A DNA stretch of 64,000 nt from Modestobacter versicolor. GTDB lineage: Bacteria; Actinomycetota; Actinomycetes; Mycobacteriales; Geodermatophilaceae. Below the pieces are notes generated by a model. The model was given only the letters and a program-made list of their open reading frames with translations. It was not told the origin of the DNA and did not search any database. Made by a program: the position numbers and the translations under genes. The DNA is taken from assembly GCF_014195485.1 (NCBI RefSeq), contig NZ_JACIBU010000001.1, positions 3,286,001 through 3,350,000 on the forward strand, written 5' to 3'. Within the stretch, counting starts at the first letter, position 1. Every line of letters begins with the position of its first letter. Below, piece after piece: positions 24,806-32,046 of the stretch.

Positions 24806-25089
24806 GGCGGGCCCTCCGGGGGCGTCGGGGGCCAGCGCTCGGCGATGGCCCGCAGGGGTGTGGTGTCCAGGTGCAGGAACGTGAATCGGCCCTCCCGGCG
24901 GCGGTGCACCAGGCCGGCGTCCTCGAGCACGTCCAGGTGCTGGGAGACGGCCTGACGGCTCGAGCTCAGCCCGTGCCGGCTGGCCAGCCGGGCGCAGAGC
25001 TCGAACAACGTCTGGCCGTCCCGTTCCTGGAGCTCGTCGAGGACGGTCCGCCGGGTCGGGTCGGCGAGGGCCTTGAACACGTCGCCCAC
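24802..25089 (-). CDS. ArsR-family transcriptional repressor
   Basis: A 95-residue winged-helix protein beginning MGDVFKALADPTRRTVLDEL, the standard ArsR/SmtB opening. The recognition helix lies around SSSRQAVSQHLDVLEDAGL. No Cys-rich metal site is obvious (only one Cys), so it probably senses something other than a metal or works with the VOC protein. The GTG start is 6 bases after TATGGT (leaderless). A 20-bp palindrome directly abuts that -10 box, so autorepression is likely. Confidence 0.88.
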   Translation of the reverse strand: MGDVFKALADPTRRTVLDELQERDGQTLFELCARLASRHGLSSSRQAVSQHLDVLEDAGLVHRRREGRFTFLHLDTTPLRAIAERWPPTPPEGPP

Positions 25090-25095
25090 GCCGCC

Positions 25096-25120
25096 ACCAT
25101 AGGCAAGTGGTCACTTGCCT
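25096..25120 (-). promoter_or_regulatory. Promoter and operator of the ArsR-VOC pair
   Basis: The -10 box TATGGT (minus strand, 25096-25101) adjoins AGGCAAGTG-GT-CACTTGCCT at 25101-25120, a perfect palindrome with 9-bp arms. A dimer bound there would block the promoter. Confidence 0.65.
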
Positions 25121-25136
25121 GACAAGGGGGCAAGAC

Positions 25137-25160
25137 CATTGACAACATTTCTTGTCAATG
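25137..25160 (+). promoter_or_regulatory. Operator of the HTH-SRPBCC pair
   Basis: CATTGACAA-N6-TTGTCAATG is a perfect inverted repeat with 9-bp arms. It includes a TTGACA that could be the -35 element, and ends 13 bases before the ATG at 25174. Its sequence differs from the neighbouring ArsR-type operator, so two separate repressors are expected. Confidence 0.6.
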
Positions 25161-25173
25161 CCACCGTGGGCCC

Positions 25174-25752
25174 ATGCAGGACGTCGAGGTCATCGAGGAC
25201 GCGGGAGCGGCCGCCGCCGCGCTGGACCCGGTCCGGGCCCGGCTGCTCGGCGAGCTGGCCGTCCCGGCCTCCGCCGCCGGGCTCGCCGCCCGGGTCGGGA
25301 TCCCCCGCCAGAAGGTCAACTACCACCTCAAGGCGCTCGAGGCGCACGGCCTGGTGGAGCTGGCCGAGGAGCGCCGGCACGGGGGGATCACCGAGCGGGT
25401 GCTGCAGGCGTCGGCGGCGTCGTACGTCGTCTCCCCGGCCGTCGTCAGCGCGTCCGCGGCCGACCCGGGCGCCACGGCCGACCACCTGTCGGCGGGCTAC
25501 CTCGTCGCGCTGGCCGGCCGGCTGGTGCGCGAGGTCGGTGCGCTCGCCCGCCGCGCCGGCGCGTCCGGCGGGCGCCTGCCGACGCTGACCATCGACACGC
25601 AGATCGGCTTCCGGTCGGCCGCCGACCGGGCCGCCTTCGCCGACGACCTGACCGCCGCGGTGCTCGACCTGGCCGCTCGGTACCACCACGACGACGGGCG
25701 CCCGCACCGGCTCGTCGTCGCCGCCCACCCCCTTCCCGAGGAGAAGCCATGA
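25174..25752 (+). CDS. Winged-helix (ArsR-like) transcriptional regulator
   Basis: A 192-residue protein with an N-terminal winged helix: LDPVRARLLGELAVPASAAG, then IPRQKVNYHLKALEAHGLVE as the recognition helix and following wing. The C-terminal half is longer than in simple ArsR proteins and may sense a ligand or bind the partner. The stop overlaps the start of the downstream SRPBCC gene (ATGA). It probably represses itself and its partner through the palindrome at 25137-25160. Confidence 0.85.
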   Translation: MQDVEVIEDAGAAAAALDPVRARLLGELAVPASAAGLAARVGIPRQKVNYHLKALEAHGLVELAEERRHGGITERVLQASAASYVVSPAVVSASAADPGATADHLSAGYLVALAGRLVREVGALARRAGASGGRLPTLTIDTQIGFRSAADRAAFADDLTAAVLDLAARYHHDDGRPHRLVVAAHPLPEEKP

Positions 25753-26552
25753 GCACGACCACCGACGTCCCCTACCGCCTCGAGTTCAGCGTCGAGGTCC
25801 CCGGCACCCCGGAGCAGGTCTGGCAGGCCATCGCCACCGCCCGGGGCATGAGCGCCTGGTTCCTGCCGACCGAGCTGGAGGAGCGCGAGGGCGGGGCCCT
25901 GCGCTTCAGCATGGGCCCCGAGATGGGCTCGGACGGCCGGGTCGTCCGGTGGGACCCGCCGCGGCGCATCGTCTACCAGGAGGACTGGGCCGCCCTGATG
26001 GGCAAGGACCCGGCCGAGCTGAGCTCGCTGACCTCGGAGTTCGTCGTCGAGGCGCGGTCCGGCGGCACCTGCGTCGTGCGGGTCACCAGCAGCGGCTTCG
26101 GCACCGGTGCCGCCTGGGAGCGGGAGTGGTGGGAAAGCATGGGCCCGAACTGGATGCCGTACTTCGACAACCTGCGCGTGTACCTCTCGCACTTCCCCGG
26201 TCAGCAGGCCACGCAGCTGGAGGCCACCGCCTCGCACGCCGTCGACGCGAAGGTGGTCTGGTCGGCCCTGCACGACGCGCTCGGGCTGGGCGACGAGGGC
26301 TCGACGGTCGAGGTGCGCGGCGCCGCCGGGACGGTCGAGCGCGTCGGCGAGCGGCAGGCGCTGGTCCGGCTCACCGCGCCGGTGCCCGGGATGCTCACCG
26401 CCTTCACCTACGGCGAGGACGAGGGCATGGACGAGGGCACGGCGACGGCCGGCGTCCGGGCGTACCTGTTCTCCGCCGACGCGGCCGGCTACGTGCAGCG
26501 CGAGCAGCCGGCCTGGCAGGCCTGGCTGCAGGAGCTCTCGCTCCCCGCCTGA
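25749..26552 (+). CDS. SRPBCC/AHSA1-like domain protein
   Basis: A 267-residue protein. The first 150 residues have the AHSA1-type START/SRPBCC pattern (FSVEVPGTPEQVWQAIATAR, MSAWFLPTELEE, RWDPPRRIVYQEDW, VRVTSSGFGTGAAWEREWWE). The last hundred look like a second, more divergent copy. These folds bind hydrophobic ligands. Pairing an ArsR-type regulator with an AHSA1 protein is a common actinobacterial arrangement, with the regulator overlapping by four bases here. The ligand is unknown. Confidence 0.85.
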   Translation: MSTTTDVPYRLEFSVEVPGTPEQVWQAIATARGMSAWFLPTELEEREGGALRFSMGPEMGSDGRVVRWDPPRRIVYQEDWAALMGKDPAELSSLTSEFVVEARSGGTCVVRVTSSGFGTGAAWEREWWESMGPNWMPYFDNLRVYLSHFPGQQATQLEATASHAVDAKVVWSALHDALGLGDEGSTVEVRGAAGTVERVGERQALVRLTAPVPGMLTAFTYGEDEGMDEGTATAGVRAYLFSADAAGYVQREQPAWQAWLQELSLPA

Positions 26553-26563
26553 CGTCGGCCCGG

Positions 26564-27550
26564 TCAGGCGGTCTCGCGCAGCACCAGCTCGGACGGGAAC
26601 AGCGTCCGGGCGCCCGGGACGACGCCCAGCGCGATCCGGGTCGCGGCCGTCGCGATCTGCTCGACGGGGTGGGTCGCGGTGGTGAGCCCCGGGCCGCTGA
26701 ACTCGGCGGCCGGGATGTCGTCGAACCCCATGACGGCGACGTCGCCGGGCACCTGCCGCCCCGCCGCGCGCAGCGTCTGCAGCGCGCCGAGCGCCACCTC
26801 GTCGCAGATCCCGTAGACCGCGTCGGTGTCCGGCCAGCGGCGGAGCACCTCGGCGGCGCCGGCGCGCCCGTGCCGGGCGCTGAAGTCGCCCGGGACGACG
26901 TGCGCGGGCAGGCCGGCGGCCCGCATCGCAGCGCGGTAGGCGGCCACCGGGCGCTGGGCGCAGGGCATCCAGGCGGGTCCGGCGAGCAGCGCCACCCGCC
27001 GCCGGCCGGTGGTGAGCAGGTGCTCGGTGATCCGCCGGGCGACGGTCAGCGTGTCGACGTCGACCTCCGGCACCCCCGGACCGCCCACCCCGATCGACGC
27101 CACCCGGCCGGCGAGGTCGCGCGGCAGCAGCTGGAGGGTCAGCTCCGTGGTGTTGACCAGCAGGACGCCGGCCACCGACCGGTCGCGGGCCAGGTCGTCG
27201 AGCACCGCGCCAGGGCTGTCGACCGGCACCCAGCGGAGCGCCACCCCCAGGCCCTCGGCGGCGCACACCTGCGCGGCCGCGGAGACCACCCGGGACGTGT
27301 ACGCGCAGTGCTCCACGTCGTCGGGGCACTGCGCCGAGGCGGCCACCACGAGCCGGGTGCCGCGCCCGCTGACCAGCGCGCGGGCCACCGGGTCGGCCAC
27401 GTACCCGAGCTGGACGGCGGCCTCGAGCACCTGCCGGCGGGCCCGCTCGCTGGCCACGCCGGAGCCGGTGAGGACCCGGGACGCCGTCGCCCGGGAGACG
27501 CCGGCGGCCAGCGCCACGTGCTCGAGGGTCACCGCCGGTCGGCTGCGCAT
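26564..27550 (-). CDS. LacI-family transcriptional regulator
   Basis: A 328-residue protein with an N-terminal HTH (VTLEHVALAAGVSRATASRV) and hinge helix (VADPVARALVSGR), followed by a periplasmic-binding-protein-like sensor domain (VAGVLLVNTTE, YGICDEVALGALQTLRAAG, VMGFDDIPAAEFSGPGLTT). It should repress carbohydrate-related genes, but no sugar genes are adjacent. A classic LacI/GalR operator lies 46 bases before its start, between it and a tiny divergent membrane protein. Confidence 0.9.
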   Translation of the reverse strand: MRSRPAVTLEHVALAAGVSRATASRVLTGSGVASERARRQVLEAAVQLGYVADPVARALVSGRGTRLVVAASAQCPDDVEHCAYTSRVVSAAAQVCAAEGLGVALRWVPVDSPGAVLDDLARDRSVAGVLLVNTTELTLQLLPRDLAGRVASIGVGGPGVPEVDVDTLTVARRITEHLLTTGRRRVALLAGPAWMPCAQRPVAAYRAAMRAAGLPAHVVPGDFSARHGRAGAAEVLRRWPDTDAVYGICDEVALGALQTLRAAGRQVPGDVAVMGFDDIPAAEFSGPGLTTATHPVEQIATAATRIALGVVPGARTLFPSELVLRETA

Positions 27551-27596
27551 GGGCACCGTCCTACCACCGGAGGACCGTCCCTGGGCGCCTGCGCAC

Positions 27597-27616
27597 CACT
27601 GGAACCGCTCCCAGTG
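27597..27616. promoter_or_regulatory. LacI/GalR-type operator
   Basis: CACTGGAACCGCTCCCAGTG is a 20-bp imperfect palindrome centred on CG, with the TGGNANCGNTNCCA core typical of LacI/GalR operators. It lies between the lacI-type gene and the small gene at 27637, just upstream of the latter's -10 box. Confidence 0.65.
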
Positions 27617-27624
27617 CGCCGTCG

Positions 27625-27630
27625 TAGGGT
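27625..27630 (+). promoter_or_regulatory. -10 box TAGGGT, leaderless start of the gene at 27637
   Basis: TAGGGT lies 6 bases before the ATG at 27637. The LacI-type operator ends 8 bases upstream of it, where a repressor would block polymerase. Confidence 0.5.
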
Positions 27631-27636
27631 CGCCGC

Positions 27637-27843
27637 ATGCCCTCACCCGAGCCCGGCAGCCCCCTGGCCCGCCGCGAGCGGCTGGTCGGCCTGCTCGTGC
27701 TGGGCATCGCCGTCGTCCTGCTGCTGTCGTCGGTGACCTGGTTCGGCAGCGACCGCAGCGGTGTCGGCATCGGCCAGGTCGCGCTCGGCCTGGTGCTCGC
27801 GGCGGTCGGCGGCTTCCTGGTGCGCCGGGCGCAACCGCGCTGA
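27637..27843 (+). CDS. Small two-helix membrane protein
   Basis: A 68-residue protein. A short polar N-terminus is followed by two hydrophobic segments (LVGLLVLGIAVVLLLSSVTW and VGIGQVALGLVLAAVGGFLV) and a basic tail, predicting two membrane helices with both ends inside. I do not recognise the family. It has a leaderless-type promoter overlapping a probable LacI-type operator, so it looks like the main divergent target of that regulator. Confidence 0.7.
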   Translation: MPSPEPGSPLARRERLVGLLVLGIAVVLLLSSVTWFGSDRSGVGIGQVALGLVLAAVGGFLVRRAQPR

Positions 27844-27908
27844 CCTCCGCCCTCCTCGCGCCTCGGCCGCGAGCTGCCGCATCGCGGTCACCGACGCCGG
27901 CTCGACGG

Positions 27909-29246
27909 TCACGAGCCGAGCTCGCGGACCCCGACCTCGGCCAGCACGGTTCCGTCGGCACCGCGGAACCGTGCGGCGGTCGCCGTCGACCCCGTGGTGC
28001 CCACGCCCGAGCCCGCGCTGAGCGGCACCGTGGCCAGCGGCGCGCCGTCGGCACCCAGCAGTTCGGCAGACACCGCGTCCGCGGGGCCGCTGAGGGCGAC
28101 GCGCCCGCCGAGCGGGACGGCCAGCACCTGGTCGGGCAGCGGCGTCCCCGCGGGCTGGGTGCCCGTGTGGGTGCTGACGCTCGACTGGTCCGACGTGACC
28201 GCCGAGCTGCCCACCGACAGGAGCGTTGCGCCCGAGGGGAAGGTCAGCCCGACCAGCACGGTCCCGCCCTGCCCGTCGCTGGACGGCGCGGCGGCGAGCA
28301 GCACGGGCGTCGACACGTCGGTGTCGATCCCGTAGAGGCTGACCGCACTCCGGAGGGTGGACTGCAGCAGCTCCTCGGAGACGCGCCCACGCAGCCCGCG
28401 CGGATCGGCGAGCGGCTCGACGGGGGCCTGGACGAACGCCTCGGCGCGGTCGGTGAGCGCGTAGCTCATCGAGCTGAGCTCCTGACCGCCCCGGAGGACG
28501 GCGACGCGCGGCCGGCCCGCCAGGGCGCGCGGGTCGCCGATCGCACCGGCCGCCGCGCCGTCCGCCCCGGGCAGCTGCCGCCGGTCCACCTGCTCCGTGC
28601 CCGCCGCGGTGACGGTGGTGCCGGCCACGTACTCGACGGTGTCACCGGGCAGGCCGACGACGACGAGGAGGCCGGACGCTCCGCCGTCCGGGGCGTCGAC
28701 CAGCGTCAGCGGCTGGTTGCGCAGGACGCGGTACGCGCCGGTCGCCTGGGTCATCCCGCCCGGCTCGGCACCGGCGGGGCCGGTGAACCACGTGCCGCTG
28801 AGCCGGCCGTCCTGGTCGCCCAGCACCAGTGCGACCCTGCTCCCGGCCACGTCGCCGGCCCAGGTCACCCGGTGGCTCCCGACCGGCGGGGAGGTGCCCT
28901 CCTCCAGCTCGTCGGCCCGCCACGGGAGGGCGGCGACGCCCTGCAGCCAGGCCGCGTCACCGGCCAGCGACCCCCGGGTGGGCAGCTCGTACAGGCTCTG
29001 CGTCGCCACCCGCGGCGGAGCTGCGGCGTCGTCCGCCGTCCCGACGTCGGGCAGGGCGGCGCGCAGCACCGGCACCGACCCGAAGAGCAGGGCGACGGCG
29101 AGGCCTGCCCCCGCGACGGCGGCCTGGTGCCGGCGGCGGCGCCGGTGCAGCACCCGGGTGCGCTCCACCAGGCCCTCCGGCGCGCGCGGCGCCGGGCGGG
29201 TGGTCAGGTGCGAGCGCAGTTCGCTCTCGACGTCGAGCAGGTCCAT
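27909..29246 (-). CDS. Membrane-anchored protein downstream of a SigE-family sigma factor
   Basis: A 445-residue protein. A short cytoplasmic part (MDLLDVESELRSHLTTRPAP) ends in an Arg-rich stretch, then one membrane helix (AAVAGAGLAVALLFGSVPVL) and a long, Gly/Ala/Val-rich extracytoplasmic domain. It starts one base after the sigma-factor gene, and that position and topology fit a sigma regulator. The usual zinc-binding anti-sigma motif (HxxxCxxC) is absent, so an anti-sigma role is inference only. Confidence 0.65.
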   Translation of the reverse strand: MDLLDVESELRSHLTTRPAPRAPEGLVERTRVLHRRRRRHQAAVAGAGLAVALLFGSVPVLRAALPDVGTADDAAAPPRVATQSLYELPTRGSLAGDAAWLQGVAALPWRADELEEGTSPPVGSHRVTWAGDVAGSRVALVLGDQDGRLSGTWFTGPAGAEPGGMTQATGAYRVLRNQPLTLVDAPDGGASGLLVVVGLPGDTVEYVAGTTVTAAGTEQVDRRQLPGADGAAAGAIGDPRALAGRPRVAVLRGGQELSSMSYALTDRAEAFVQAPVEPLADPRGLRGRVSEELLQSTLRSAVSLYGIDTDVSTPVLLAAAPSSDGQGGTVLVGLTFPSGATLLSVGSSAVTSDQSSVSTHTGTQPAGTPLPDQVLAVPLGGRVALSGPADAVSAELLGADGAPLATVPLSAGSGVGTTGSTATAARFRGADGTVLAEVGVRELGS

Positions 29247-29247
29247 G

Positions 29248-29748
29248 TCAGTGCTCCTCGAACGCGGGGGAGGGCAGGGTGTCGCGCAGCCGGGCGAGGC
29301 CGCGGGTGGTCTGGCTCTTGACGGTGTTCACCGAGCAGCCGAGGACCGCGGCGGTCGCGGCCTCGCCGAGGTCCTCGCCGTAGCGCAGCACCAGGACGGC
29401 GCGCATCCGCGGCGGCAGGGTGGCCAGCGCGGTCGCCATCCGGTCGCGTTCGGCGAACACGTCGGTCTGGTCGGGCTCGGGGGAGTCGTGCGGCGGGAGG
29501 GCGACGATCTCCTGCGTCGTCCGGCGGCGCCGCCAGCTGGCCGCGCTGGTGACCAGCACCTTCCGGACGTAGGGGTACGGGTCGTCGCCGGAGATGCGGC
29601 CCCAGTGGCGGTAGGCCTTCAGCAGGGCGGTCTGCAGCAGGTCCTCGGCGTGGCCGCGGTCGCCGCTGAGCAGGAAGGCCACCCGCAGCAGGTCGTCGGA
29701 GCGCGCAGCGACGAACGCCTCGAACGCCGCTTCGTGCGCTGCTCTCAC
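29248..29748 (-). CDS. SigE-family RNA polymerase sigma factor (ECF type)
   Basis: A 166-residue ECF sigma factor. Region 2 spans AFEAFVAARSDDLLRVAFLL with GDRGHAEDLLQTALLKAY, and region 4 contains LPPRMRAVLVLRYGEDL and AAVLGCSVNTVKSQTTRGLA. That C-terminal signature matches the actinobacterial SigE family (SigE70-like). The GTG at 29748 has GGGGAG six bases upstream; longer starts are unlikely. It forms an operon with the membrane protein that follows one base later. Confidence 0.88.
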   Translation of the reverse strand: MRAAHEAAFEAFVAARSDDLLRVAFLLSGDRGHAEDLLQTALLKAYRHWGRISGDDPYPYVRKVLVTSAASWRRRRTTQEIVALPPHDSPEPDQTDVFAERDRMATALATLPPRMRAVLVLRYGEDLGEAATAAVLGCSVNTVKSQTTRGLARLRDTLPSPAFEEH

Positions 29749-29885
29749 CGGTCGCTCCCCGTCACACCCTCTATGACGCGGTGGCCCGCCCGGGAGGGGT
29801 GCGTCCGTGACCGGATCGAGATCTCTGGCGCTGACCGGGGCGAACGGGCACTGTGACCGCCAGCACACCGAGGTCGGGAGGGACC

Positions 29886-30086
29886 GTGCACATCGAGCGC
29901 GCGAAGCTGGTGCAGCTGCTGCACACCGAGGGCGACAACGCCACGGCCGAGAAGGTCGAGGCGCAGCTGCCCGAGCAGATCGACACCGACCGGGACGGCG
30001 ACGCGCTGGCCGCCGTCGGCCTGGACCGCACCCAGCTGATGGCGAAGCTGGCCGGCGGCTCCTTCGGGGGCACGCTCACCCCCTGA
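29886..30086 (+). CDS. Small hypothetical protein (66 residues)
   Basis: A short soluble protein, VHIERAKLVQLL at its start, then a charged helix and IDTDRDGDALAAVGLDRTQL. It has no membrane segment. GGGAGG lies five bases before the GTG at 29886, a good ribosome-binding site, so the longer frame from 29853 is less likely. I do not recognise the family, and the neighbours give no clue to function. Confidence 0.6.
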   Translation: MHIERAKLVQLLHTEGDNATAEKVEAQLPEQIDTDRDGDALAAVGLDRTQLMAKLAGGSFGGTLTP

Positions 30087-30105
30087 CCGAGCCGCCGGCC
30101 GGTGC

Positions 30106-31317
30106 TCAGCCGGCGAAGGGGCGCTCCCGCGCCAGCTCCTCCTTGGCGACCCCGCGGATGTGCACCGCGTCGGGGCCGTCGACGATGCGCAGGGTGCGCG
30201 CGCTGGCGTAGAAGCGGGCCAGCACGGTGTCGCCGCTGACGCCGGCGCCGCCGTGCAGCTGGATGGCCCGGTCGATGACGTCGAGCGCCACCCGCGGGGC
30301 GGCGACCTTGATCGCGGAGATCTCGGTCTTGGCGCCCTTGGCGCCGAACCGGTCGATCAGGTCGGCGGTCTGCAGGACGTAGAGCCGGGCCTGGTCGATC
30401 TCGATCCGGGACAGCGCGATCGACTCCCGCACCGTGCCCTGCTCGGCCAGCGGCCGGCCGAAGGCGACCCGCGACTTGGCCCGCTCCACCATCAGCGCGA
30501 GCGCCCGCTCGGCCATCCCGATGGCGCGCATGCAGTGGTGGATGCGGCCGGGGCCCAGCCGGGCCTGGGCGATCATGAAGCCGTCGCCCTCGCCGGAGAG
30601 GATGTTGGACACCGGCACCCGGACGTCGGTGAAGCGCAGCTCGGAGTGCCCGTGCTGGTCCTGGTACCCGAACACCGGCAGGTGCCGGACGATCTCCAGG
30701 CCGGGGGTGTCGCGGGGCACCAGCACCATCGACTGCTGCCGGTGCGGCGGGCCGTCGGGGTCGGTCTTGCCCATCACGATGAAGATCTCGCAGCGCTCGT
30801 CGGCGGCACCGCTGGTCCACCACTTGCGGCCGTTGATGACGTACTCGTCGCCGTCCCGCACGATCGAGGTCTGGATGTTGCGGGCGTCGGAGCTGGCGAC
30901 GTCCGGCTCGGTCATGGCGAAGCCGGAGCGGATCTCGCCCTCCAGTAGCGGCTCCAGCCAGCGGGCCTTCTGCTCCTCGGTGCCGAAGAGCATCAGGGTC
31001 TCCATGTTCCCGGTGTCCGGGGCCCCGCAGTTGGTCACCTCCGGCGCGATCGTCGGCGACCAGCCCATGATCTCGGCGATCGAGGCGTACTCGAGGTTCG
31101 TCATCCCGCCGAGCTCGTGGTGGAAGAGGTTCCACAGGCCGCGCCGGCGCGCCTCGGCCTTGAGGTCCTCCAGCACGGGCGGGTGGGCGTGGTCGTCGTG
31201 GCCGCGCGCGGCGCGCCACTCCTCGTACACGGGCTCAGCGGGGAAGACCTGCTCCCGCATGAAGTCCCACATCCGGCCACTGACGTCCTCGGCCTTGGCG
31301 GAGAGGGTGAAGTCCAT
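30106..31317 (-). CDS. fadE: Acyl-CoA dehydrogenase
   Basis: A 403-residue flavoprotein of normal length. Blocks seen are [20 protein letters not shown] for FAD and substrate binding, [37 protein letters not shown] and the C-terminal [20 protein letters not shown]. It resembles the ACAD10/11 subgroup. It oxidises acyl-CoA to enoyl-CoA and passes electrons to ETF. No other beta-oxidation genes adjoin it, so the substrate is unknown. The ATG lies 6 bases after TAACGT, a likely leaderless start. Confidence 0.92.
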   Translation of the reverse strand: MDFTLSAKAEDVSGRMWDFMREQVFPAEPVYEEWRAARGHDDHAHPPVLEDLKAEARRRGLWNLFHHELGGMTNLEYASIAEIMGWSPTIAPEVTNCGAPDTGNMETLMLFGTEEQKARWLEPLLEGEIRSGFAMTEPDVASSDARNIQTSIVRDGDEYVINGRKWWTSGAADERCEIFIVMGKTDPDGPPHRQQSMVLVPRDTPGLEIVRHLPVFGYQDQHGHSELRFTDVRVPVSNILSGEGDGFMIAQARLGPGRIHHCMRAIGMAERALALMVERAKSRVAFGRPLAEQGTVRESIALSRIEIDQARLYVLQTADLIDRFGAKGAKTEISAIKVAAPRVALDVIDRAIQLHGGAGVSGDTVLARFYASARTLRIVDGPDAVHIRGVAKEELARERPFAG

Positions 31318-31323
31318 GTCCGG

Positions 31324-31329
31324 ACGTTA
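31324..31329 (-). promoter_or_regulatory. -10 box TAACGT, leaderless start of the acyl-CoA dehydrogenase gene
   Basis: TAACGT lies 6 bases before the ATG at 31317 on the minus strand. Confidence 0.5.
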
Positions 31330-31369
31330 GCGCCGGACGTGACCTGCACCGCACCGGGGTGCGGACGTG

Positions 31370-31406
31370 CGACCGCCCCGGACGCCAGGGGCGTCCGGGG
31401 CGGTCG
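31370..31406 (-). terminator. Strong hairpin terminator after the DUF4383 gene
   Basis: A perfect 17-bp stem (31370-31386 with 31390-31406) closes a 3-base AGG loop. It starts 30 bases past the stop of the DUF4383 gene and separates it from the acyl-CoA dehydrogenase promoter. Confidence 0.85.
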
Positions 31407-31436
31407 GTGGTGCAGGGACCAGCGGTGCGGGGTGGG

Positions 31437-31910
31437 TCAGCCGTTGCGCAGCGAGACGTCGGGGCCGCGGCCCGTGGCGACGGTCTTCACCGGGCCGAAG
31501 GCGATCGCCGCACCGACGATGGCCGTGACCAGGTGCAGGATGTTGTCCGCCCAGTTCAGGTTGAGGAAGTCCCACTCCTCGTCGATGGCGATCAGGCCGT
31601 AGACGAAGGCCGCGCCGTAGCCCACGAGCAGCAGCAGGCCGTAGGTGCGGGCGCCCTTGAGGGTGCGGGACAACGCGATGCCGGCCGCGCCGATGAGGAT
31701 GTGCACCACGTTGTGCATCGGGTTGATCATGAACCCGAGCAGGGTCTCGTCGTGCTCCATCGGCATGCCGTTCGCGTTGCCGAAGAAGTCACCGAACCCG
31801 GTGATGAAGAACCCGATGATGCCGATCAGCAGGTACACGACGCCGAAGACGAGGGCGAGGAGCTGAGGCCAGCCGCGCTTGCCGGCGCCGGGGAGATCTG
31901 CAGTGGACAC
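31437..31910 (-). CDS. DUF4383 membrane protein
   Basis: A 157-residue protein with four predicted helices. The family-typical blocks are LLALVFGVVYLLIGIIGFF, then NPMHNVVHILIGAAGIAL and NWADNILHLVTAIVGAAIAF with paired His residues facing the membrane. Function unknown. The GTG start has GGAGG at good spacing. A GTTT-N15-GGGCAA element 55 bases upstream looks like a general-stress sigma promoter. Bracketed by strong terminators on both sides, it is a single-gene unit. Confidence 0.85.
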   Translation of the reverse strand: MSTADLPGAGKRGWPQLLALVFGVVYLLIGIIGFFITGFGDFFGNANGMPMEHDETLLGFMINPMHNVVHILIGAAGIALSRTLKGARTYGLLLLVGYGAAFVYGLIAIDEEWDFLNLNWADNILHLVTAIVGAAIAFGPVKTVATGRGPDVSLRNG

Positions 31911-31964
31911 GTTCGTGCCTCCATGTCGTTCGTGCTCGCTGTTGTCTCAGCGGCAGCGCATGGA

Positions 31965-31989
31965 TTGCCCACAACCGGACGACGGAAAC
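31965..31989 (-). promoter_or_regulatory. Stress-sigma (SigB/SigF)-type promoter of the DUF4383 gene
   Basis: On the minus strand GTTT (31986-31989) is followed, after exactly 15 bases, by GGGCAA (31965-31970), close to the actinobacterial GTTT-N14-16-GGGTA consensus. The -35 overlaps the end of the upstream terminator. Confidence 0.5.
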
Positions 31990-32019
31990 GCCCCGTCACC
32001 CTCTCGGGTGACGGGGCGT
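31988..32019 (-). terminator. Strong hairpin terminator after the carbamoyltransferase gene
   Basis: ACGCCCCGTCACCC (31988-32001) and its exact complement at 32006-32019 form a 14-bp stem with a TCTC loop. A short TTT follows on the minus strand. It lies 27 bases past the carbamoyltransferase stop. Confidence 0.85.
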
Positions 32020-32046
32020 CCCGTGGTCCGGCTGCCCGGGCTCGGC

